Shown piece after piece: positions 52,819 through 62,464 of a stretch of 64,000 bases of DNA. Both the position numbers and the translations under genes were made by a program. Numbering within the stretch: position 1 is the first letter of the stretch; each line of letters opens with the position of its first letter. Source of the DNA: Paramacrobiotus metropolitanus (Eukaryota; Tardigrada; Eutardigrada; Parachela; Macrobiotidae); assembly GCF_019649055.1 (NCBI RefSeq), contig NW_026570245.1, positions 62,001 through 126,000 on the forward strand, written 5' to 3'. The notes below the pieces were generated by a model. The model was given only the letters and a program-made list of their open reading frames with translations. It had not been told where the DNA came from and searched no databases.

Positions 52819-54388
52819 TTATACTTCTAATTTATCTTTAATTTTAGAAAAGTATTTTCTGTATGTTAGAAATTTTCCGAAAAAATGGTGCCTAAACTTT
52901 TGCGACGACCTACGTGTTGTTTGAAGGCACTTCTTAAGCCACACGATGCCAACGAAAACGACGATAGTTAGCCCTCCGATGCATCCGGCGACGATGTACA
53001 CGGTCACTTGTATGGTGATAGGCTGATCGTTTCCGCGACCGGGTAATGCATGGGTCTGCTGAGTTGGGGCGGAAGCGTTTGTTGACGACACTCCCAGCAT
53101 CGTGGAGCTTTCGGTGTTTGTATCCGGGATAATGATGTTTATGTCACCTTCCGGGCCATTAGCGGTCATGGCACTCGCTACTCCACCGGCCACTGCGGCA
53201 CCAGCAACAACGGGAGCTGTCTTGACGAGGGCATCCTTGCCAAAGTCCATCAACCGAGCTAGTCCGGTGGATCCGTGAACGTTTCGTGCGCCCGGTAGTT
53301 TCGGTTTTCCACTTCCGGCACCCCCTCCCGTCTGAAACGGAAAAAAGTACCGAAAGAATCAGAGTGGGTAAGACAGACAGACAATGCGGGCCACGGGTCA
53401 GACAGGCGATAGGTTCTCAAGCACGTTTGTCTACGTGATTACGCAGCCATCTCCGAGTACGTACTTACTGAGTACTGTAGTGCTATCTCTCTGCGGCATT
53501 ACCCATTAAGTAAGTGCACAATCACCCTGCACACACTTCGTACGAGTAAGTTTAAAATTCCCATACACGCCCTGCAACCGCGAGGCGGCTGTAAATTAGT
53601 AGCTGAACTCGGTTTGTTTACTTTCATTTAGTTGCAATACCAAGTGGCAAATATTCAGCCAAATTGCAAAATTACAAAGTGGTAAATGCCAGAAGCCGGT
53701 ATTAAAAGGAATTTAATAGCCAAATCTGGTCCTAAGTAATCAGGCACCTGAAATTTGCCAGTAGCGCATAGATGATTATGATACTGCACTTATAATATAC
53801 ATATGCAGATATATTTGATTTTAAACAAGGACACTTGAAAACAACAGACAGAGATTAAAAAGAGGAATAAGAAAAACCTAAAACAAATTTATCCCGCTAA
53901 CTGAGAATAAAGATTTTTCTGCTACATACATACAGTTACTGAAATAAAAAAGAAAATCAGCGCTCTCTGAACTAGACTAATTTCAGGAGGTCATCAAGTA
54001 AAAGCTGCCCACAGCGACACTTTTTCAACAACGCGTTCGACAGTTTCAGAACTTAAACACTTGAAATGTATAAAAGTACCGAAATGTTTAAAAGATAGAA
54101 ATAAAGTCATTAAGAAACGCACAGAAATCGTAATATTACCGCAGTGGCTTTTTAGCACAGTACCTGCTTCCCGGTGATGATAAGGGAATTTCGGTTTCCA
54201 AGCGAACCCTTTCCCGCTGCACCCGGTTTAACGTTAATCCGCGGGGAACCAACTCCTGGTCTGATCTTCGGAAATACCCCTCTGGCACCACCACGTGCAC
54301 CTCGGAAACCTCCACCCACTGCGAAAGAGCTTGCCCATATGATGCAGAGCACAACAACTACCGCAAAGGTCACCTGCTTTGGCTGCAT
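52819..54388 (-). CDS. Unrecognised glycine-rich single-pass membrane protein, 2 exons, 245 aa
   Basis: Exon 1 is 54388-54164 and exon 2 is 53331-52819 on the minus strand; the donor CAG/GTACTG and acceptor TTTCAG are in phase 0. It starts with a signal peptide (M-Q-P-K-Q-V-T-F-A-V-V-V-V-L-C), then a Gly/Arg-rich stretch (F-R-G-A-R-G-G-A-R-G), a small-residue segment A-A-V-A-G-G-V-A-S-A, a Ser/Thr-rich linker with one N-A-S site, a TM helix (Y-I-V-A-G-C-I-G-G-L-T-I-V-V-F-V), and a basic cytoplasmic tail of about 40 residues rich in Lys, Arg and Phe. It looks like a type I membrane protein. No family is recognised. It is the only supported gene between the two inverted minisatellite arrays. 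It could be lineage-specific. Confidence 0.72.
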
Positions 54389-55155
54389 TGCTTGGACTAT
54401 GAAAATAACTGGAGAATCGTTGTAGATATCTTATTTTTGCAAGTGTGCAATATGTCTCAGCGCTCGAATAATGTTCAGATATGATAATAAATGTAGAATG
54501 TGCGAAAAGGAAGTTATAGTTGCTTAAGTGTTCCAAAAGCTGGAAAAACTGCTCGCGTTCTCAGCTCCGCATACTTCGTCAAGTCTATATCGTCGTATTT
54601 CATCTGTATTACAGTAATTGTTTAACCGCCTTTGATGTGCCGAACGTGACAGTGTTCTCAAAAACCTTATAAGTGTCCAAAAAGTCGCTTCTGTCTGCAT
54701 CCATTAAACCGATTAAAGGCAGAATTACCCACCAAAAGCTATAATTTTTCTTGCAAATTGCGACAGCAGAGTTATAAGTTTGATGAGTAATACAGCTCTG
54801 CCAACGCGATAAAGTAAACTTTGAAATATAAGGTGTTTCTCTGGTGCGTGCAGGCACGATGGTGCAGACATACCCAGTTGTTATTACGCAGATATAAAGT
54901 AACAAAATGACCGAATCTTTGAAAGCTTTTCAGAATATTCATTGCGGCGGAAAAAGACTTTTTTGAGATTTCTCTTTTGATCATGCACGTAGTCGAATTT
55001 CCACAAAGGTTGTGCCCTTAGAGCAATCGAAGTTAATACACACACTTTGGCGTTGCTAAAAATGTCCTAAAAAAGCGGGTTTGGGGTAGAATATGGTCAG
55101 AATCAAGCAACGGTCAACCACAGTAGCTGGGATATTTCTGGAAATTTTAGTCAAG
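54389..55155. other. Upstream of the membrane-protein gene
   Basis: No supported exon. The 98-codon minus-strand frame at 54609-54905 has no recognisable feature. The promoter of the membrane-protein gene should be at its left edge. Confidence 0.4.
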
Positions 55156-55310
55156 CGAGCGAGCGAAGCGAGCGAAGCGTTTTTAATTTAAAATGTGTGA
55201 CGTGACGAACCGGAGAGCCGGGTTCCCGGGGTCCAGGGGCGAAGCCCCTGGCCGGGGTTTGGGGCGGAGCCCCAATAAGCAGGGGGTGCGGGGGGCTGCG
55301 CCCCCCGCTG
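55156..55310. repeat. GC-rich hairpin cluster with GCGAGCGAAGC leader
   Basis: After a GCGAGCGAGCGAAGCGAGCG run come three hairpins with three-base GNA or TGC-type loops: CAGGGGC-GAA-GCCCCTG (55234-55250), GGGGC-GGA-GCCCC (55261-55273) and a 21-nt GCGGGGGGC..GCCCCCCGC stem (55288-55308). The composition is sharply different from the AT-rich surroundings. Such GGGGCGAAGCCCC hairpins are familiar in some organellar, bacterial and large-virus genomes, so a foreign origin is possible but unproven. Confidence 0.85.
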
Positions 55311-55339
55311 AAACAATTGAGAAGGTTGTTTAAAATTCA

Positions 55340-56075
55340 AAACCTATCCCGGTCATTTTTGACGAACCCGCCGTAATAATGTACGGGGGGTCCGGAAATT
55401 TAGACCCGGTGCGAATTTTTTAGCGACCCCGGGTGGAGAGGTTTTGGGGAACCGTGACGTAAATTATAACCCAGTCATTATTGACGAACCCGCCGTACTA
55501 ATATACGGGGGGTCCGGAAATTTGGACCCGGGCCGGATTTTTTTAGCGACCCCCGGGTAGAGCGTTTTTGGAGAACCGGGTGGAGTGTTTTTGAGGAACC
55601 GTGACGTAAATTATAACCCGGTCACTATTGACGAACTCGCCGTAGTAATGTACGGTGGGTCCGGAAATTTGGACCCGGGCCGGATTTTTTTGCGACCTCC
55701 GGGTGGAGCGTTTTTGGGGAACCGTGACGTAAATTATAACCCGGTCATTATTGACGAACCCTCCGCAGTAATGTACGGTGGGTCCGGAAATTTGGACCCG
55801 GGCCTGACTTTTTTAGCGACCCCCGGGTGGAGTGTTTTTGGGTAACCGTGACGTAAATTATAACCCGGTCATTATTGACGAACCCGCCGTAGTAATGTAC
55901 GGTGGGTCCGGAAATTTGGACCCGGGCCGGATTTTTTCAGCGACCCCCGGGTGGATCTTTTTTGGGGAACCGTAAATTATAACCCGGTTTTTATTGACGA
56001 ACCCGCCGTAGTAATGTACGGTGGGTCCGGAAATTTGGACCCGGGCCGGATTTTTTTAGCGACCCCGGTTGTTTT
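55340..56075. repeat. Tandem repeat, about 122-bp unit, 6 copies
   Basis: GGTCCGGAAATTTGGACCC (TTAGACCC in the first) occurs at about 55390, 55512, 55658, 55781, 55903 and 56024. Each unit also has TGACGAACCCGCCGTA, a T-run, GCGACCCCCGGGTGGAG and CGTGACGTAAATTATAACCC. One unit is 146 bp because of a local duplication. An 86-codon ORF over two units is a by-product. Confidence 0.95.
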
Positions 56076-57049
56076 GAAAAGTTTTTTGAATTTTTAAAGA
56101 GTCAGCCGTACAATTGTAGTGGTAGCCGTTTTATGGAACCGGTTCGATAATTTTGCCCGGTGTAGGTGGTGAATTTATTTACTTGCGGGTCCCGTAACAG
56201 GTTACTTTTACCGTGAAAAGTTCTCGCAACCATATCTAAATGCTATTAATAAAATTTCTGTACCCGCAGTACGTTACCTTAGCCGACGATTACTGTTATC
56301 ATAACGGAATAATTTTTATACAACTCGTGATCATTACTGAATATGTGTAACAATTTATCCTTAGCGTAACGAGTTACCCTCACTACAACCAGTTTTGTAA
56401 CGGAATACTATGGCGGGATAATGTTACTGCTACCGTTGCCGTAACAGAGTGCCGTGAATGGTATTGTCACCGTTTTCAGTTAACGTAACCGTTACTCGCA
56501 CCTTTAAGGATTGCCAATTGCTTTAGTGAGTTGTTCTTACTTTAATAATTGATAAATCCTGTGAAAGAGCTGAAGGCGACGCCGAGCTGCAGCGCGAACA
56601 ACCATTTGATAGTTGTTCACAGAAAAGATTGTAAAAATCTTAAAAAAAACTAACGTGAATTGAATTTAGAATTACATACACCAGTATTCATCAAAGATGA
56701 ACTACAGAACATCGCGCCCACGAGGATTGCGGGTAATGAGTTATCTGAACGCTTAGGAAGCGCAGATTCGTGAAATTTGTAGAATTTGTAAAAATAATTT
56801 GTAAAATTTTTATCAAAATCCAAAAGAATCCTAGGGTTTATAAGCAATTGTTGGAATTATGTTCTAAAACGTTGCCATAGCGAAACATGTAATTAGGAAG
56901 TGAGCGAAGTCAAAAGCCATTGCTACCGTCACTAACGTCAACACTGTTACCTGCGTTGCCACTGTTGTTATTCATATTATGATGGTTCATCGTTACCACT
57001 CAAACCAGGCGTTACCAGTACTAAGTGTTACGGTACCCCAAATGTAACA
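56076..57049. other. GTTACC/GGTAAC-rich non-coding stretch
   Basis: The words GTTACC, GTAACG and CGTTAC recur dozens of times with irregular spacing. GCTGAAGGCGACGCCGAGCT at 56569 belongs to the repeat described at 57050-57660. No gene. Confidence 0.55.
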
Positions 57050-57660
57050 AGGTACCGTGACTGTGTCAGTATTTGGTAGTGTATCGTGTCTTATTGCTGT
57101 TGAAACTAATGGCGCAGCCGAAGGAGACGCCAAAATGTGGCGCGCGATCGCGGCAAAACGAGCTGTACTGAAAGTAAAACAAAAGGGTTCTATTATTCTA
57201 AAAAGGTTCTTTTTGCAGTTCCGCTTAAATGTTCGTTACCGTAATGATACGGTAGCGGAAGCCAAAGGCGGAGCCGAAGGCGACGCCTAGCTGCTGCGCG
57301 AGCAAGCGAAGCGCAGCGAGCGGAGTAAAACGAGAGGATTTTAATGCCTTCTTATTCTGAAAAGGTTTTTCTTACAGTTCTGCTTGAACTTTTTGTTAAT
57401 GTGATGATACGTTAGTGAACCACCGTTTACACGAAAACCGAAGGCGGAGCCGAAAACGACGTAAAGCTGCGGCGCGATCAAACGCTTCGATGCGAGCGGA
57501 GCAGCAAATAAAACAAGAGCATTCCATTGTCCTTTTTATTAAGATGACAGTTTCACAGATGAAATTTCCGTTACCGTTATCAAATTCTTTAGCGAACTAT
57601 CGTATCGAACAAAACCGAACGCAAAGCCGAGCGGTGGCGCAATTTAAGCATCAGCTAGAA
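57050..57660. repeat. Degenerate tandem repeat, about 165-170 bp, 3-4 copies
   Basis: Each copy has GGCGGAGCCGAAGGCGACGC or a variant (57108, 57263, 57438, weaker at 57615), a GCTGCGGCGCGATC-like block, AAAACGAG..TTCT and a pyrimidine-rich middle ending in CAGTTC. The GAAGC-type words link it with the hairpin cluster at 55156-55310. Confidence 0.7.
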
Positions 57661-57869
57661 CGAAATATTCATTTTGTTTACTTCAAACTTTTATTTTAAT
57701 AAATATAACAAAACCTAAACCAAATCTGCATGAAATTTTAGATATGAACTTAAATGAAAAACGAACTATTTGAGTGCTTGATCGCAGTTTCTCGCCTTGA
57801 GCTACAATTCCATATTTCAAACATAAAAACAGGCTCATTTGTAAAGTTTCACATACATATTTGGATATA
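57661..57869. other. Short non-coding gap
   Basis: AT-rich sequence with no feature. Confidence 0.3.
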
Positions 57870-58491
57870 CAGTAAAACCTCTCTATAAAATACAGGCACG
57901 GTTCCATCAGTTTCGTATGCTATACTGGGGTGTATTTTATAAAGGGAAACTGCCCCCAGGGGCGTTGCGATAATTTGGGGTGGGGGGCGTCGCAGTACAT
58001 GTACTTTATTAATGCAACATTATCATTAAGGGAGTATCAAGAATCTATAGTACAAATTTGTACTGCATACAAGCACATTAAAAAAATACGAACTTCGTTT
58101 TGAGTTCATCATAAAGTATGATTAGTACCTGAAACCTGGTAAAAAAATATTCTGTGAGATATACTTCTGCATAATAATTACCATTTACACAAACAACGTT
58201 AATGTTGCTCCATATTACCGTAGTTCAGGATGTTAAGATAACATCAGATTGCATCCGGCTACCTGTATGCAACTGTATTTAACCGGAGCTGAATGTTGTT
58301 CAGAGGTTCTCTACACTAGTTAAACTGCATTCCGTTCCGCGGTAAGTGTATGTAACGCTTATAAAGAGGTGAATGTTATAAAGAGAATCTCCCCTACGTT
58401 ATAACATGCGAGCCAATTCGGTTCCTTACGGGTTGTATGTTATAGAGAAGTGTATTTAATAAAGAAGTGTATGTAACGAGAGGTTTTACTG
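57870..58491. mobile_element. pogo/Tigger-like MITE (Tc1/mariner), TA duplication
   Basis: It begins CAGTAAAACCTCTCTATAA and ends GTAACGAGAGGTTTTACTG, each flanked by TA. This terminal sequence is typical of pogo/Tigger-type elements. Subterminal words TATAAAG, TTCGTATGC and GTATGTTATAGAG repeat in inverted form. No transposase. Confidence 0.85.
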
Positions 58492-58493
58492 TA

Positions 58494-59129
58494 ATAGTAC
58501 AAATGAAATAAACCTAAGCGATTAACGTTTTTGTTTCTGTGCGGAGAGAAAGAAAAGAGATCTACGTCAAAGGTATTTACTATTACACCGGTGTTCCCAG
58601 AAATTTAATTACGTGGCCTTGCTTTCACAAGCACTGCGTATAATGGGCAACTTTCAACAGAGTTAATAGAGTGGTGAAATTCCCCATTTTTGAAACGATT
58701 CTCAACAAAGTTCACAACTTTTTAAGACTTTCGACAAAACCATTGCGGACGTAATCTGAAAAAGATCACGCGGTTCAAGAACTTTATTGTTGACCAAAGT
58801 TCTTGAAGCTTAGTCAAGTCAATACCCAAACATTAAAAAACTTTTGCCTCCTGTCGAGTTCAGTTAGTAAGTCAAGACCGAAAACGACCGTGGACCACCA
58901 GCCATAGTTATATGCCGGAACCGGTCAACAGGTCTTCAAAACCATGGTAAGCATCAAAATTCGATTGTTTTTTTCTTCTGAATAAAATCAACCAAATCAA
59001 ACTGAAAACCGCAGAAAAAAACATGGTGCCCTTATCTCAAGAAGTAATCCAGTTAAGAACCGTTACTGCGTTATTGTTACCTGCGTTGCCACTGCCACCA
59101 TGCATTGAATCAGATGTTGAGACGATAAA
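58494..59129. other. Non-coding stretch
   Basis: No supported exon. AAGTTCTTGAAGC and GAAACG words recur loosely. Confidence 0.35.
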
Positions 59130-59217
59130 TCGTTTGTTAACGATAACGATAAATCGTAAACGATAAATCGTAAACGATAAATCGTAAACGATAAATCGTT
59201 TGAAACGATAAATCGTT
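59130..59217. repeat. Tandem repeat, 14-bp CGATAAATCGTAAA unit
   Basis: Units start at 59147, 59161, 59175 and 59189, with degenerate copies on each side. The unit holds the near-palindrome CGATAAATCG. Confidence 0.95.
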
Positions 59218-59818
59218 TGCGCTATAAATTAAGCCTAACCAGTATTCACAAAAAACATTGGACTCCAAAATAGAAATCCACGTCGGCGCTTCTCAGATCC
59301 TGTGTGGTTACATCGGCATACGCGGTTTATGCAAATCAGTTTCCCAATTTATCCGCAGCAAAGACAGAATCTTTCCGTGAATTTGAAAATACTGGAATTT
59401 AAATGGCTAAAACTCTCGTCTAACAATTAATTGAAAAAATTAAAATAAAGTTGTACTGGATTGTTGACTACCGGCGGAGGATCGTTTATTCTGTTCAAAA
59501 ATCAGAAGGCGAGAAGTTTGCGGAATATTGACAACACAGTTGAACATTCACGCTTTTCTGCCAATAAAACGAAACGACTCGGTAACTATCCTGGTAAGCA
59601 TTGCCATCGAGTTCTGGCCCGCTGCGGTGTAGCAAAAATTTAATGAGCTAAAGCGGAACATATTTTCTGCTTTGCTATTGATCACCAGCATCAAAACCAA
59701 TATTTCTAAGTTCATAATTTACAGCCAAAAAAAGGCTTGATGGACCGTCACGCACTTTTAATATATTTTGCCGAAAATCACTGATTGGCAGTTAGCCGAC
59801 GACTGCAGTGCAGCGTGT

Positions 59819-60025
59819 ATGGCGAATCAAGGTCGCCAGGAGTGTAGTGACTTGGACTGTGTTCAGCACAGCCGTCTGACTGATAAATACAGCTGCCAAA
59901 CAATTTTGTATATTTCGCTCTTACTTGTGGTTGCGTTGGGAAATCTCTTCAGTATGTTATGTTTCGTTTTTTCCTTTGCAAAAGGCAGGTGTGGAAATTC
60001 TTCCTGTGCAAACGATTATATTTGA
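59819..60025 (+). CDS. Uncertain small cysteine-rich ORF with one TM segment
   Basis: 69 codons from ATG: a hydrophilic N-terminal part with Cys pairs (E-C-S-D-L-D-C), a TM helix (S-L-L-L-V-V-A-L-G-N-L-F-S-M-L-C-F-V-F), then G-R-C-G-N-S-S-C. The L-G-N in the helix recalls TM1 of class A GPCRs, and GCAG/GTGTGG after the helix could be a splice donor, but no later exon was found. It could be a stand-alone peptide, a lone exon or chance. Confidence 0.3.
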   Translation: MANQGRQECSDLDCVQHSRLTDKYSCQTILYISLLLVVALGNLFSMLCFVFSFAKGRCGNSSCANDYI

Positions 60026-60999
60026 CGGATAATGGCCTGGGTTGCAATTCTTGAACAGGCTCTAACTCGTCTGATCCAATATGAATGCAGAAGCCGAATA
60101 TACCCACTAAACTGGCTCTGTCGGCGATCTGAATAAATATCATAACAAATTGAGAGCAAAGACCAGTTTCCTAAAATAAAGCTTCTGGTGTGAAATGGAC
60201 GGTTATGTGCGATAGGGTATTATATTTGTAGTGCCCACGTCGCAGTTGCTTGCGTGGTCACATCTGATCGTGTAACAGTCATTCTGTGTCACGCGCGGGG
60301 TGGTTTTTGTCATTTATATTGTTGTTATCATCTATATCACGAAATGAAACGCCCAAAGATGGCGGCACGTTAGAATCGCGTTGCGCCGCGTGCGGAAATA
60401 TGGAGAGACCTAGACAGACTGTTGGATAGCGGTAAACTCATGCCAGCCAATCGCGCAAACTGTCGACTCAGCATTCAACTATTCTAAATAACCGCTTAAG
60501 CTGCTTATATAGCAAAATCGGCTCTACAATGGCAAACGTGCGCGCGAACAATATTTTAGCCAACACAGAAATCTTAAGGCTTTAGGCTTGGTTAGCTCAA
60601 GCGCCTCAGCCTACTCCCCCGGAATGTACCAAAAACATCTTAATTTTTAATTTTCGAAATTTAGTTGCGCGTGGAAAGTTAACCAGAAGAAACTTGGGCT
60701 TTATATAAAAGACGTCGTTTATCTTTTTACACGCAATTTTCAGCCAGCAAGAAACCATTTCAACTTACGAAATTTTGAATTTAGTTTCTTGGACGCATGC
60801 ACCAGTACGAAGCTCAAAGAATATTATACTTTTATTTAACGGAATCAGAAATAAAAAGCATTCAAAAGTAATTCTAAAATAACATTTTGTATCGGCACAA
60901 CTCCGTTACACGACATAAAAATAATGATATCACATCGGCATCGCAGCGGCGACAAAAACTGATATGCGAGCAGCTCTGCTGATAAGCCTTCCACAGCAT
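60026..60999. other. Non-coding stretch
   Basis: No supported exon or repeat. CACAGCAT at 60992-60999 is the left copy of a target duplication. Confidence 0.4.
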
Positions 61000-61939
61000 A
61001 GAGTTGACAACGGCCGGCTAAACGGCTGACCTTTCGGCTGACGGCCGGCTGAAATCCTTAGTCGGCTATCGCAACGCGGCTGGAAGCCTCAGCCGGCTAG
61101 AGTGGCTGACCAAATTTTCCAGCCGGCCAAGCCGTTTATTTGCACGCCGGGACAAAAACTTGTAAATTTTAAAAATAACGCTGTAGCGCAGGAGCGTAGT
61201 TAGCACGGAAAATATTACTATTTACTCGTTTGGCGATGGGAGAAGTGACTTTTTAAAAATTTTGACGCAAAAAGCAGCGATTATTTGTAATTCTAGCTCC
61301 AACGAGTGTAGCTGTTAGAATTTATATTATGAGATTATTATAGTCACGGGAACAGAAACCGGAAGCATCGCACACACTGGTGTTGTTCTGTTCATTCAAC
61401 GTTATACAAGCTGGTTGCTTATATAGCACACGGCACAGTCACGATATTAGTATGTTACTGCACCTAAACATCTGATAAACAAGGGAATTGGTGACCTGGG
61501 TGCACCGTACACTCATAGATCAGCTAGAAAGACAATGATCATAGTTCACAAGTAGATGACACATTATGAGTGTACATTATATTGGTAATATAATTTCTAA
61601 CAGTAGCAACGCACCATTTTGCGAACTTTATGCTACGGAAATGGCACCATAGCTGCCAAATTGTACAATATTACAGACAAAAGCGACTGAAATTAGGCGC
61701 AAGCTGAAAAAAATCTGGCATAAACTGAGTCACTGGCGCCATCACTGCACTGTGATGCTGACGCTCAAGCCGCTTCAGCCAAGTCGGCCGCCGGCTAAGC
61801 CGCGGCTGGCTGAAGTCTCAGCCGGCTTAAGCAACCGGCTAACGTCGGCTAAGGCTTACAAAAACTGCCAGCCGGCTGGCCAATAGCCGGCTATGCCGTG
61901 GCTCAGCCGGCCTCGGCTAAGCCGTTGCCATCTCTACGG
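61000..61939. mobile_element. hAT-like non-autonomous element with GCCGGCT-rich ends
   Basis: An 8-bp direct repeat CACAGCAT (60992-60999 and 61940-61947) brackets it. Ends: AGAGTTGACAACGGCCGG and, in complement, CCGTAGAGATGGCAACGGC. 8-bp duplications and GAGATGG-CAA-like tips are typical of hAT elements. Both subterminal regions (to about 61130 and from about 61755) have dense GCCGGCT/AGCCGGC words in both directions, as expected of transposase binding sites. No transposase ORF. Confidence 0.72.
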
Positions 61940-61947
61940 CACAGCAT

Positions 61948-62464
61948 ACGCAACAGCTATAAAATGCGAGTAGAATCTCAACTACTTCTGTTGCAGTCTT
62001 AACCAAATGAGTCTTTTACAACAAGAAAAATGTACACGCTCGCTCGCTTGCACTAAGGGCGGTTACGACCTTTATACTAGTAAATATCTACCGAATTGGC
62101 CGTTGACTAAACGGCGCGCCTGTTTTTCGTGTCTATAGGATCATAACTGTAAAAAACGGCGATCCTGTTTTTTTTTATAGTAAAACGGTGTCGTATGTTT
62201 GCGGGTAACTGTGGTAAGTCTCATAATTTAAAAACGAGAAATCCTTGATTTGCAGCATATTACCAGAGAAAATATTGCGGCTGTCCTGAAATTAAAAACA
62301 AGTAGAAGTTTTCATGAAGTCGGCTGTTTTTTTTCTTTGTAGTAACGACCTATCGTCACGATGTTTAATGCGCAGACGTAATAATGCTTGTACGGATCCC
62401 GGAGATCAGGTATACAGGTGCATATAGTCGTATGTGCAGCTTGCCAGCAGACTCAAAAGAAGAT
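61948..62464. other. Non-coding stretch before array 2
   Basis: No supported exon or repeat. Confidence 0.4.

Noticed and set aside
55585-55845. 86-codon ORF with repeated M-Y-G-G-S-G-N-L-D-P-G
   Set aside because: It spans two 122-bp repeat units and is a by-product of the tandem repeat.
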